A stretch of DNA of 51,809 bases, from assembly GCA_050049355.1 (NCBI GenBank), contig JASFWK010000005.1, positions 1-51,809 of the forward strand, read 5' to 3'. Position 1 is the first letter of the stretch. Each line of letters starts with the position of its first letter. The position numbers and the translations under genes are program-made. Shown here piece after piece: positions 40,887-48,506 of the stretch. The notes beneath the pieces were generated by a model. That model saw only the letters and a list, made by a program, of their open reading frames with translations. It did not search any database and had not been told where the DNA came from. Origin of the DNA: JASFWK01 sp050049355. Lineage in GTDB: Bacteria > Chloroflexota > Anaerolineae > B4-G1 > DUEL01.

Positions 40887-41918
40887 GTGGCAACAGGGTA
40901 CGTCTATGCCCCTGTCTTCTTGGAGCACAATTTGCCGCATCACCCGGAGAACGCACAGCGGCTGAAGCGTGTTCTAGAGGTACTGCGTGAGTGGAAGGTG
41001 TTGGATCGACTCGTGCCCATCGAGGCTCGTCCGGCAGCGGTGCAGGATCTAAGGCGCGTGCACACGGCGGCGCATATCGAGCGTGTGCGGCAAACGGCGG
41101 ACCGAGGCGGGGGGCATCTGGATGCCGATACCTACGTCAACGCCCGCTCCTACGATGCAGCACTCGTGGCCGCTGGAGGGCTCTTGGTGGCTGCGGAAAG
41201 GATCCTGGCTGGAGAGGTTGAGAACGGCTTCGCGCTAGTACGCCCACCGGGTCATCACGCCACTCCTTCACGTGGAATGGGGTTCTGCCTGTTCAACAAT
41301 GTGGCCGTCGCCGCTCGCTACGCGTTGGCCAGGTTGGAGACTGAGCGGGTCTTCATTGCTGACTTCGATGTACATCACGGGAATGGCACCCAGGCCGTGT
41401 TCGAGCGTGACCCTCAGGTTTTCTACTTCTCTACCCACGAATACCCCTTCTACCCCGGTACCGGTTCCTTGAAGGAGACGGGGCGAGGAGATGGGGAGGG
41501 CACAGTGTTGAACGTCCCGCTGCCGGCTGGCGTCGGAGACGTGGGCTACGCGCGTGTCTACCGGGAGCTGGCCTGGCCCCTTGCCCGTCGCTTCCAGCCG
41601 GACCTGATACTGGTCTCGGCTGGCTACGACGCCCACTGGCAGGATCCCCTGGCGATGATGAGGCTCTCTCTGGCGGGATATGCGAATATGGTCAGAGAAC
41701 TGATTGGGATGGCGCAGGAGCTCTGTCAGGGCCGCATTCTTTTCGCGCTCGAGGGAGGATACCATCTGGAGGTCCTGGCTCATGGGGTTCTGAACACCTT
41801 CTATGCTCTTATGGGGGAGGAAGAGCTATCGGATCCGCTGGGGCCAGCCCCAATCGATGAGCACGGCGTTGATGACCTCATAGCCCGGCTCAAACGCACA
41901 CATCGTCTGACTGACTGA
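40887..41918 (+). CDS. histone deacetylase-superfamily deacetylase (AcuC/acetylpolyamine amidohydrolase-like)
   Basis: 343 aa. The arginase/deacetylase fold motifs are complete: R-P-P-G-H-H-A with the catalytic His pair, G-F-C-L-F-N-N-V-A-V-A-A, the zinc-binding D-F-D-V-H-H-G-N-G-T-Q, Y-P-G-T-G and S-A-G-Y-D-A-H. Bacterial members remove acetyl groups from polyamines, acetyl-lysine proteins or acetoin-system enzymes. With an aminotransferase and an alcohol dehydrogenase in the same run, a small amine substrate is attractive. GTG start after GAGGAGGTGAGG. Confidence 0.92.
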   Translation: MATGYVYAPVFLEHNLPHHPENAQRLKRVLEVLREWKVLDRLVPIEARPAAVQDLRRVHTAAHIERVRQTADRGGGHLDADTYVNARSYDAALVAAGGLLVAAERILAGEVENGFALVRPPGHHATPSRGMGFCLFNNVAVAARYALARLETERVFIADFDVHHGNGTQAVFERDPQVFYFSTHEYPFYPGTGSLKETGRGDGEGTVLNVPLPAGVGDVGYARVYRELAWPLARRFQPDLILVSAGYDAHWQDPLAMMRLSLAGYANMVRELIGMAQELCQGRILFALEGGYHLEVLAHGVLNTFYALMGEEELSDPLGPAPIDEHGVDDLIARLKRTHRLTD

Positions 41919-42164
41919 GACCGGAGGGTCAGTAGCCACAGTTGGTCGGTCGCGGCAGAAAGGGTATCTCCGCGATCACTCAGTCTCTCTTATGCGCTCC
42001 CCACGGCCCTCGACCGGCTGAGGAAACAAAGCTCTGGGCTCCTACCAAGGCTTCTCACCGCCATCAGAGTGATCGATCTTGGGGCGCGGCGGGCGTCAGG
42101 AGCTTGCTCCACGCGTCCGGAGTGCTGTGCGCTCGATTTGCGGGTGAAGTCAAGTTCCTGGCCT
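41919..42164. other. gap without gene
   Basis: A short frame on the plus strand (41942 on) has no family resemblance or SD. No terminator-like hairpin is evident. The promoter of the TPR gene follows. Confidence 0.45.
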
Positions 42165-42192
42165 TTGACTTTTCGCGAAAAGTATGCATAAT
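42165..42192 (+). promoter_or_regulatory. promoter with 14-bp palindromic operator, TPR protein
   Basis: TTGACT (42165-42170), 16 bp, CATAAT (42187-42192). The spacer is filled by the perfect palindrome CTTTTCGCGAAAAG (42169-42182), a position where a repressor would block RNA polymerase. The leader is about 45 nt, with AGGAGGG before the ATG at 42246. Confidence 0.6.
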
Positions 42193-42245
42193 TTAGATGA
42201 GTATGGGGTCGTGCGGGGAGGGGCGACCCGTGTAGGAGGGTACCG

Positions 42246-44522
42246 ATGGCGGAAGAGATACAGTTGCACAGGTATGTGGAGAGAATGGAGGGCCTGATCG
42301 ACGAGAGCCGCTTCGAGGAGATCATAGCCCACGGTCGGCACATCCTTCAGCACTATCCCAAGCACCTGGACACCTATCGCGTGTTAGGGAAGGCGATGCT
42401 CGAGGCCGGACAGGAAGAGTACGCAGAGGATATGTTCAAACGCGTATTGAGCGGCGATCCCGAGGACTATGTCGCTCGGGTTGGGATGAGCATCATCTGC
42501 GATCGGCAGCGGGAATTGGAAGGCGCGCTGTGGCATGTGGAGCGTGCCTTTGAGTTGGCGCCCGACAATGAGGCGATCCGGGGTGAGGTGCGGCGACTTT
42601 ACGGCCGACGAGATGGCGTGGAGCCGGGTCGGCTCGGGCTGACGCGCGCGGCTCTTGCGCGTGTGCATGCACGTGGTGCTCTCTATTCACGTGCCATCGA
42701 GGAGTTTGAGGAGCTCTTGGAGGAGGATCCCCAGCGGGTGGATCTGCTGGTAGCCCTTGCAGAGGCGCTTTGGAGGAATGAGGAACGTGCTCAGGCGGAG
42801 GAGGTCTGTCTTCGGATACTTGATGAATTGCCCTTCTGCTTGAAGGCGAACCTGATCCTGGGAGAGATCTACACGGGCGCGGGGCGGGTGGAGGGGCAGA
42901 CCCACCTTCAACGGGCAGAGGCGCTCGACCCGGAGAACTCGCTGGGGGTTGATCTACTGGGGGACGATTCGTCCCTCTCTCATCGAGTGGTTCGGATTCC
43001 TGATCTGGAGTACACTCCAAGTGAGGAACGCCCGGAGTGGATGCCCTTTGTAGAGGCGGCTCCGGTACCGGAGGAGCGGGCTCCAGCAGATGTGACCGAG
43101 GCGCTCGAGACTCAGATCGAGATTCCCGCCTGGCTTGAAGAGGTTGCCCTGGGGAGAGAGGAGCCGTTGGCCGAGGAAGGAGAGGAGATCCCTGCCCGGC
43201 TGGTGGAGCAGCCGGTGCCTGAGGCGGAACCGGAGCGTCCCGGTCCCGCGGAAGAGTTGCCGGAGTGGCTGCAAGAGACTGAGCTTGTGGAGGAACTGGA
43301 GGAGGCGATCGCAGAGGGGGCCCCACCTATCCCGGCCGAGATCCCTGATTGGCTGACCGAGTTGGCCCCGGAGGAGGGCAAGGAGGAGGTGTCTCTGGAG
43401 GAGGAACCGCCTACGCCGGAGGCCCGGGAGGAGGCACTGTTGCACGAAGAGGAGATCCCCTCGGAGATTCCCTCTTGGCTGGAGGAGCCCGTTGCCCCGG
43501 AGGCTGAGGAGCGGGTCCCTGCGGACGAGGAGCTCGCTGCTCCGCCGTCTTGGTTGGAGACGGACGAATTGCCCAGCGGGGATGAGGCGCTTGCCTGGCT
43601 GGAGTCCCTTGCCGAGGGAAAAGAAGAGGAGCTGAGAGCCGCAGCTGAGGCGGAGGCAGAAGCACGGCTGGCGGAGATTATGGGCGCAGAGGAGCGTCCT
43701 CCCGAGGAAGAGGTTCCGGAGGAGCCGACACCTGCGGTGGAGATTCCGGAGTTCTTGGAGGAAGCTGCGCCGCTTGAGGGGGTCGAGCCCGCCCCGGAGG
43801 CCGAAGCTCCGCTGCCAGAGATTCCAGAGTGGCTGGCAGAGGCCCGCCCGCCCGCGGAGGAGGCTCCCCCACAACCGGAGATCGAAGAAGCGGAGGAAAT
43901 TGCCGCTGCAGATGTCGAGGAGGCCTTCGGTTGGACCGCATTCGACGAGGAAGAACCTCCCGCTGAACGGCGCGAGGCACCTGTGGCTGGAGCTCCGGTT
44001 GAGGAGGAGGACGAGCTACCCGAGGAGGCCGAGCCCGTCCCGGAGGCGGAAGCGCCGGTACCGGAGATTGCGGAGTGGCTGGCGGAGCTCAGGCCGCCCG
44101 AAGAGGAGCCGACTCCCACACCGGAACTCGAGGAGGAGGTTGCCGCCGCGGAGGTGGTTGAGGAACCTATCCCTGCCCCTGCTGTGGAAGAGGTGCCGGA
44201 AGAGGAGGAGCTCGTCGCAGAGCGTGAGGATCTGGCGGTCCTGAGAGAGCAGGTGGACGATGATCCTCGCGACTATGAGGCGTGGCTTGAGCTGGCGCGG
44301 GGGCTTTGGGAAGAGAGTGTCTACGACGAGTCGTTGGAGGCATACTCTCGGGCTATGCGCTCCAGGAAGCTCTTGGAGGACGTCGTCACGGATATGGAGG
44401 GGCACCTGAAGGAACATCCCTCCGATCCGATGGTGCAGCGCGTGTTGGGAGAGGCATACATGCGCAGCGACCAGCTGGAGAGGGCGCTAGACCTCTACCG
44501 CGACGCGTTGGGAAGCCTGTAG
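42246..44522 (+). CDS. TPR protein with acidic I-P-x-W-L repeat region
   Basis: 758 aa, no signal peptide. Residues 1-240 are tetratricopeptide-like helices (A-I-E-E-F-E-E-L-L-E-E-D-P, A-E-A-L-W-R-N-E-E-R-A-Q-A-E-E-V). From about 265 to 660 the chain is very rich in Glu, Pro and Ala and probably disordered, but carries a short motif about nine times: I-P-A-W-L-E-E, L-P-E-W-L-Q-E, I-P-D-W-L-T-E, I-P-S-W-L-E-E, P-P-S-W-L-E, I-P-E-F-L-E-E, I-P-E-W-L-A-E, I-A-E-W-L-A-E and looser ones. The last 90 residues return to TPR-like helices. The W-L motifs look like repeated docking sites. Cellular role unknown; a scaffold is a fair guess. Confidence 0.85.
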   Translation: MAEEIQLHRYVERMEGLIDESRFEEIIAHGRHILQHYPKHLDTYRVLGKAMLEAGQEEYAEDMFKRVLSGDPEDYVARVGMSIICDRQRELEGALWHVERAFELAPDNEAIRGEVRRLYGRRDGVEPGRLGLTRAALARVHARGALYSRAIEEFEELLEEDPQRVDLLVALAEALWRNEERAQAEEVCLRILDELPFCLKANLILGEIYTGAGRVEGQTHLQRAEALDPENSLGVDLLGDDSSLSHRVVRIPDLEYTPSEERPEWMPFVEAAPVPEERAPADVTEALETQIEIPAWLEEVALGREEPLAEEGEEIPARLVEQPVPEAEPERPGPAEELPEWLQETELVEELEEAIAEGAPPIPAEIPDWLTELAPEEGKEEVSLEEEPPTPEAREEALLHEEEIPSEIPSWLEEPVAPEAEERVPADEELAAPPSWLETDELPSGDEALAWLESLAEGKEEELRAAAEAEAEARLAEIMGAEERPPEEEVPEEPTPAVEIPEFLEEAAPLEGVEPAPEAEAPLPEIPEWLAEARPPAEEAPPQPEIEEAEEIAAADVEEAFGWTAFDEEEPPAERREAPVAGAPVEEEDELPEEAEPVPEAEAPVPEIAEWLAELRPPEEEPTPTPELEEEVAAAEVVEEPIPAPAVEEVPEEEELVAEREDLAVLREQVDDDPRDYEAWLELARGLWEESVYDESLEAYSRAMRSRKLLEDVVTDMEGHLKEHPSDPMVQRVLGEAYMRSDQLERALDLYRDALGSL

Positions 44523-44573
44523 GCTAGTGCTTGAGCTCATTGCGGCAAGGTGACGTTGATTGAGTGTTGGCGT

Positions 44574-44596
44574 GGGCGGGGGAGGTTTCCCCGCCC
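44574..44596 (+). terminator. GC-rich hairpin after the TPR gene
   Basis: GGGCGGGG/CCCCGCCC (8 bp, 7-nt loop) about 50 bp after the stop. No T-run follows. The remaining gap up to ndk (to 44823) shows no gene and no clear promoter. Confidence 0.5.
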
Positions 44597-44823
44597 GCTT
44601 CGTTGATCGAATTGGGCGGTATTCGTGCTCCGTCTCGCCCGGTACCGCCGCACTTGCGACGAAACGGGGGGCTTGACCGGCTGCTTGTTGCTGACCTGCG
44701 TGAGAATATCGGAGGACAGCGTTCTCCCGGAGATGGCTCCCCTTCGATACGGTCAAGGCGGCCTTGCTGACCGACTGAGGTTGTACTGACAGCTGATCCT
44801 AGATCGATTGCGGGGGAGGAGAC

Positions 44824-45273
44824 GTGGAACGGACGTTGGTGATCATCAAACCGGATGCTGTGCAGCGCGGACTTATCGGCGAGATCGTCCATCGCTTCGA
44901 GCGACGAGGGCTGCGCATCGCGGCGATGAAGATGATGCAGATCACGCCCCAGCTGGCTGAGCGGCACTACGCTGTTCACGAGGGCAAACCTTTCTACGAA
45001 GGGCTCATTCGCTATATCACCTCTGCGCCGGTCGTTGCGATGGTCCTGGAGGGAAACCAGGCTATTGAGATCGTGCGCAGGACGATGGGAGCGACCGATC
45101 CGAGCGAGGCAGCTCCTGGCACCATTCGAGCCGACCTGGGCCTCGAGATAGGCCGCAATCTAGTTCACGGTTCAGATGGGTCCGAGACGGCAGATCTTGA
45201 GGTCGCGCTCTTCTTCGATGATGAGGAGATTCTGTCGTACACCCGGGACACCGACCGCTGGATTCTTGAGTAG
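44824..45273 (+). CDS. ndk: nucleoside diphosphate kinase
   Basis: 149 aa. It equilibrates nucleoside di- and triphosphates through a phosphohistidine, His115 in N-L-V-H-G-S-D. Typical blocks are V-I-I-K-P-D-A-V-Q-R, H-Y-A-V-H-E-G-K-P-F-Y-E-G-L, M-G-A-T-D-P-S-E-A-A-P-G-T-I-R-A-D. The start is GTG after GGGGGAGGAGA. It stands alone between the TPR gene and the sirtuin gene. Confidence 0.96.
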   Translation: MERTLVIIKPDAVQRGLIGEIVHRFERRGLRIAAMKMMQITPQLAERHYAVHEGKPFYEGLIRYITSAPVVAMVLEGNQAIEIVRRTMGATDPSEAAPGTIRADLGLEIGRNLVHGSDGSETADLEVALFFDDEEILSYTRDTDRWILE

Positions 45274-45373
45274 GTCGTCCTGACTGCAGCTCCATACCTG
45301 GTTGCGATCGCCAAACGCCTTGGAGTCCCCCAATCTGGACACTGTCTACGTGTAGTTTGAGTCGAGCCTGGCG

Positions 45374-46090
45374 ATGAATCAGATCGTCGAGGGGCCTGTG
45401 GTTGCCGTGACCGGCGCGGGGGTATCCGCAGAGAGCGGCATCCCCACCTTCAGAGGCTCAGACGGCTTGTGGCGGAGCTTCAGACCAGAGGATCTGGCAA
45501 CCCCAGCGGCCTTCCGACGGGACCCGTCTTTGGTTTGGGAGTGGTACGACTGGCGGCGTCAGCTCATCGCTGGCTGCCACCCCAACCCGGCCCACTCGTC
45601 CCTGGCGGAGATGGAGCGGGCGCTGTCGGATTTCACGTTGGTGACGCAGAACGTTGATGGGCTCCATCGGGCAGCCGGCAGCCGACGCGTCTTGAGACTC
45701 CACGGCGATATCTGGCGCGTACGCTGCACGGCCTGCGGGCGCGTGAGGGAGGATCGACGCGTGCCGCTGCCGCAGCTTCCGCCTCGCTGCACATGCGGGG
45801 GGCTGCTGCGTCCCGATGTGATCTGGTTCAATGAACCTCTCCCCTCCGACGTGCTGGAGATGGCCTTGGAAGCCTCGGCCCGATGCCAGTGGATGCTTGT
45901 CATCGGCACTTCGGCCTTGGTCCAGCCTGCAGCCTCACTTCCCCTGGTCGCCCTGCGAAACGGCGCCCGCCTGGTTGAGATCAATCTCCGCGATACTCCT
46001 CTCACTTACCTCGCCGACGAGGTATTGAGGGGACCGGCAGGTGAGGTGCTTCCCCGGTGGTGGGCGGAGCACCGTCCTGCTGGGACCTGA
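45374..46090 (+). CDS. sirtuin (NAD-dependent deacylase, class III-like)
   Basis: 238 aa. NAD-binding G-A-G-V-S-A-E-S-G-I-P-T-F-R-G, Q-N-V-D-G-L-H, catalytic His110 in L-H-G-D. Zinc ligands are C118-x2-C121 and C139-x-C141, the second pair one residue shorter than usual. Tyr58 and Arg61 form the Y-x-x-R pair that in SIRT5/CobB selects succinyl- or malonyl-lysine, so desuccinylation is likely besides deacetylation. No SD is obvious before the ATG. It is the second deacylase in this part of the window, after the HDAC-type enzyme. Confidence 0.93.
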   Translation: MNQIVEGPVVAVTGAGVSAESGIPTFRGSDGLWRSFRPEDLATPAAFRRDPSLVWEWYDWRRQLIAGCHPNPAHSSLAEMERALSDFTLVTQNVDGLHRAAGSRRVLRLHGDIWRVRCTACGRVREDRRVPLPQLPPRCTCGGLLRPDVIWFNEPLPSDVLEMALEASARCQWMLVIGTSALVQPAASLPLVALRNGARLVEINLRDTPLTYLADEVLRGPAGEVLPRWWAEHRPAGT

Positions 46091-46172
46091 CTTTCTGCGA
46101 CCGCATCGTCGGTGCCCTCTTGGTGTTATCCTGTGTGGATTCCTCTGATTTCATCATAGTGGGAGGCTGCCA

Positions 46173-47030
46173 ATGGCTAGACCTCGGATTGTGGTTGCTA
46201 CTGACAGCACGGCCTGTCTTCCCGGGGATGTGCAGGAACGGCTTGATATTTCGATCATGCCCCTCAATGTGGTTTGGGGAGACGAGGTATTGAAGGACGG
46301 GGTGGACATCGACCCTCCGGCCTTCTATGAGCGGCTGCAGGTGGCGGAGATCATGCCGACGACCTCGCAGCCATCTGCGGGGGAGTTCATGGACTTCTTC
46401 CGCCAGGTGGCTGAGGAGAAGAAGGCGCATGTGGTGCTGGGGATCTTCATATCCTCCAAGTTGAGTGGCACGATTGCGTCGGCGCAAGCGGCCAGGGGAA
46501 TGCTGCCTGACCTGCATGTTGAGGTAGTCGACTCTCTTTCTACTTCAATGGGGCAGGGATTCCAGGTGATGGCAGCGGCTGAGGTTGTCCAGTCCGGGGG
46601 CTCATTGGAGGATGCGCTGAAAGCAGCGCGACGAGTGCGGTCTCGGTTACAGATACTGTTCGTGGTGGATACGCTGGAGTTCTTGCACCGCGGTGGACGC
46701 ATCGGTGGGGCGAAGCGCTTCTTGGGGACGGCACTTAGGATCAAGCCACTCCTTGAGCTTGAGGGTGGCGAGATCGAACCGCTGGAGCAAGTTCGAACGA
46801 AGAAGAAGGCACTAGCCCGTGCCCTGGAGGTGGGACGGGAGCGATCAGCGGGAGGGAACGTCCCCCAAGCCGCGGTGGTCCACGCCAATCGCCTGGAGGA
46901 TTGTGTGGAACTGAAGGAGAGAGTGGAGGATGTCTTGAGGCCGGAGGAGATGTATCTGACTGAGCTCAGCCCGGTGATCGGCACGCACGTGGGGCCGGGT
47001 ACGCTAGGGTTTGCGTTCTACTCAGAGTAG
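46173..47030 (+). CDS. DegV family fatty acid-binding protein (first copy)
   Basis: 285 aa. The family start V-A-T-D-S-T-A-C-L, the lipid carboxylate-binding motif T-T-S-Q-P-S-A-G-E-F, S-S-K-L-S-G-T and the closing P-V-I-G-T-H-V-G-P-G are present. In Firmicutes such proteins (FakB) present fatty acids to the kinase FakA. No FakA gene is in this window. A good SD (GGGAGG) precedes the ATG, and a canonical terminator follows at 47095. It is related to the copy at 50582. Confidence 0.92.
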   Translation: MARPRIVVATDSTACLPGDVQERLDISIMPLNVVWGDEVLKDGVDIDPPAFYERLQVAEIMPTTSQPSAGEFMDFFRQVAEEKKAHVVLGIFISSKLSGTIASAQAARGMLPDLHVEVVDSLSTSMGQGFQVMAAAEVVQSGGSLEDALKAARRVRSRLQILFVVDTLEFLHRGGRIGGAKRFLGTALRIKPLLELEGGEIEPLEQVRTKKKALARALEVGRERSAGGNVPQAAVVHANRLEDCVELKERVEDVLRPEEMYLTELSPVIGTHVGPGTLGFAFYSE

Positions 47031-47094
47031 GAACCTGGGCGAGCGAACGAGATCTGACTGACTTCTCTCTCTTGACCCTTCCAGGCAAAACAAC

Positions 47095-47129
47095 AAGCGG
47101 CGAGCCTTGCGCTTGCCGCTTTCCTTTTT
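47095..47129 (+). terminator. intrinsic terminator after the first degV gene
   Basis: AAGCGGCGAGC pairs with GCTTGCCGCTT (11 bp including one G-U) around a 5-nt loop, followed by TTCCTTTTT. It is the most canonical terminator in the window. Confidence 0.85.
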
Positions 47130-47142
47130 GACCCAAAGCCGG

Positions 47143-47148
47143 TATAAT
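47143..47148 (+). promoter_or_regulatory. -10 box of a probably leaderless ruvB mRNA
   Basis: TATAAT ends 9 nt before the ATG at 47158. TTGACC (47128-47133) is only 9 bp upstream and TTTCCT (47120-47125) fits the 17-bp spacing poorly. No SD lies before the ATG. Confidence 0.5.
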
Positions 47149-47157
47149 CTCCTGTGT

Positions 47158-48177
47158 ATGGATGATCGCATTGTGTCACCTGGACCGCAATCGGATGAAG
47201 CCCAATTGGACCATGCCCTTCGCCCGCGACGACTGGAGGACTTGATCGGTCAGGGCCGGGTGAGGGAGAATCTGTCCATTCTGATCGAGGCGGCGCGAAA
47301 GAGGGGCGAGGCACTTGACCACGTTCTCTTCTACGGTCCGCCGGGGTTGGGGAAGACGACACTGGCCCACATCATCGCTCGTGAGATGGAGGTTTCCCTG
47401 CGAGTCACCGCTGGGCCGGCTATTGAGCGCACAGGAGACCTGGCGGCCATCTTGAGCAATCTTCGGGAGAGGGAGGTGCTCTTCGTCGATGAGATCCACC
47501 GGCTGGGGCGCGCTGTGGAAGAGATCCTCTATCCGGCAATGGAGGATTTCACCCTGGATTTGGTGGTGGGCAAGGGTCCCAGTGCTCGCGCTATCCGCCT
47601 CAGGTTGCCTCGCTTCACCATCGTCGGCGCTACTACTCGCTTGGCCCTGCTCACTGCCCCGCTTCGCGCCCGCTTTGGAGTGGTCTTCCGCGTGGATTTC
47701 TACGAGCGAGCAGCTCTAGAAGCCATCGTCCGGCGAGCGGCAGGCGCGCTGGAGGTCGACATTGAAGAAGGGGGTGCAACGGAGATCGCTCGTCGGGGGC
47801 GGGGCACACCGCGCGTGGCGATTCGACTGCTCAAGCGGGTGCGTGACTATGCTCAGGTGCGGTCAGATGGATGTATCAGTCAAGAGGTCGCGCGAGAGGC
47901 GCTTGCACTCCTGGAGGTAGACGAGGCTGGGTTGGATGAAATGGATCGGCAGGTGCTTGGAACCATCATCGAGAAGTTCGGCGGCGGGCCGGTGGGGCTC
48001 GAGACCATCGCAGCGGCGGTGAGCGAGGAGCCGGACACAGTGATGGATGTGGTGGAGCCGTACCTGCTGCAAATGGGCTTCCTGGAGCGGACGCCCCGTG
48101 GGCGGACTGCCACTCCGCTCGCGTATGAGCACTTGGGCATTCCTGGCGAGAGGGCCGACCAGCCCAGCTTGCTCTAA
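47158..48177 (+). CDS. ruvB: Holliday junction branch migration ATPase RuvB
   Basis: 339 aa hexameric AAA+ motor working with RuvA and RuvC in recombination. Walker A is G-P-P-G-L-G-K-T-T, Walker B is L-F-V-D-E-I-H-R, sensor 1 is V-G-A-T-T-R, followed by P-L-R-A-R-F-G with the arginine finger region. The C-terminal winged helix is intact (T-P-R-G-R-T-A-T). A TTG start upstream at 47107 would overlap the terminator hairpin and is rejected. DUF2905 follows 12 bp later, a common pairing. ruvA and ruvC are not in the window. Confidence 0.96.
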   Translation: MDDRIVSPGPQSDEAQLDHALRPRRLEDLIGQGRVRENLSILIEAARKRGEALDHVLFYGPPGLGKTTLAHIIAREMEVSLRVTAGPAIERTGDLAAILSNLREREVLFVDEIHRLGRAVEEILYPAMEDFTLDLVVGKGPSARAIRLRLPRFTIVGATTRLALLTAPLRARFGVVFRVDFYERAALEAIVRRAAGALEVDIEEGGATEIARRGRGTPRVAIRLLKRVRDYAQVRSDGCISQEVAREALALLEVDEAGLDEMDRQVLGTIIEKFGGGPVGLETIAAAVSEEPDTVMDVVEPYLLQMGFLERTPRGRTATPLAYEHLGIPGERADQPSLL

Positions 48178-48189
48178 GGGGCTTGCGCG

Positions 48190-48429
48190 ATGGAGGGGCT
48201 AGAGTTTCTTGGCAAGATGTTGGTCTTTGGCGGCCTGACGATGACAGCTGTCGGTGGGCTGTTGTGGCTGCTGGCCCGGCTGCCTGGACTGGAGCATCTC
48301 CCTGGCACCATCCGCATCGAGCGCCCCGGCTTCACGTGCGTTGTCCCTCTCTTGGCCTCGATCCTTCTCAGCATCCTTCTGACGGTCGTGCTGAATGTGA
48401 TCGTGCGGCTGATCCAGCGAGGTCCCTGA
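48190..48429 (+). CDS. DUF2905 small membrane protein
   Basis: 79 aa with two membrane helices (about 7-28 and 51-73) joined by a loop containing L-P-G-T-I-R-I-E-R-P-G-F. This is the DUF2905 pattern, a family found beside ruvB or queA and of unknown role. Probably cotranscribed with ruvB. Confidence 0.88.
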   Translation: MEGLEFLGKMLVFGGLTMTAVGGLLWLLARLPGLEHLPGTIRIERPGFTCVVPLLASILLSILLTVVLNVIVRLIQRGP

Positions 48430-48506
48430 TAATCTCCGCCTGGACATGAGCAACGTGCCTTCGTTTTCTCCACCGCAAGACCTGATGAGCCTACGGGAAA
48501 CGCTCT

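Noticed and set aside
40887..41918. Reading the HDAC-family gene as a true histone deacetylase
   Set aside because: The window has no histone gene; bacterial members act on acetylpolyamines or acetyl-lysine in enzymes.
41942..42196. 84-codon frame before the TPR gene
   Set aside because: It runs through the predicted promoter and palindrome and has no protein-like pattern.
43112..44119. 335-codon Ser-rich frame on the minus strand inside the TPR gene
   Set aside because: It is the complement of the Glu/Pro/Ala-rich coding region, with no family resemblance or start signal.
47128..47148. TTGACC as the -35 box of ruvB
   Set aside because: Only 9 bp from TATAAT; the TTGACC partly overlaps the T-tract of the preceding terminator.
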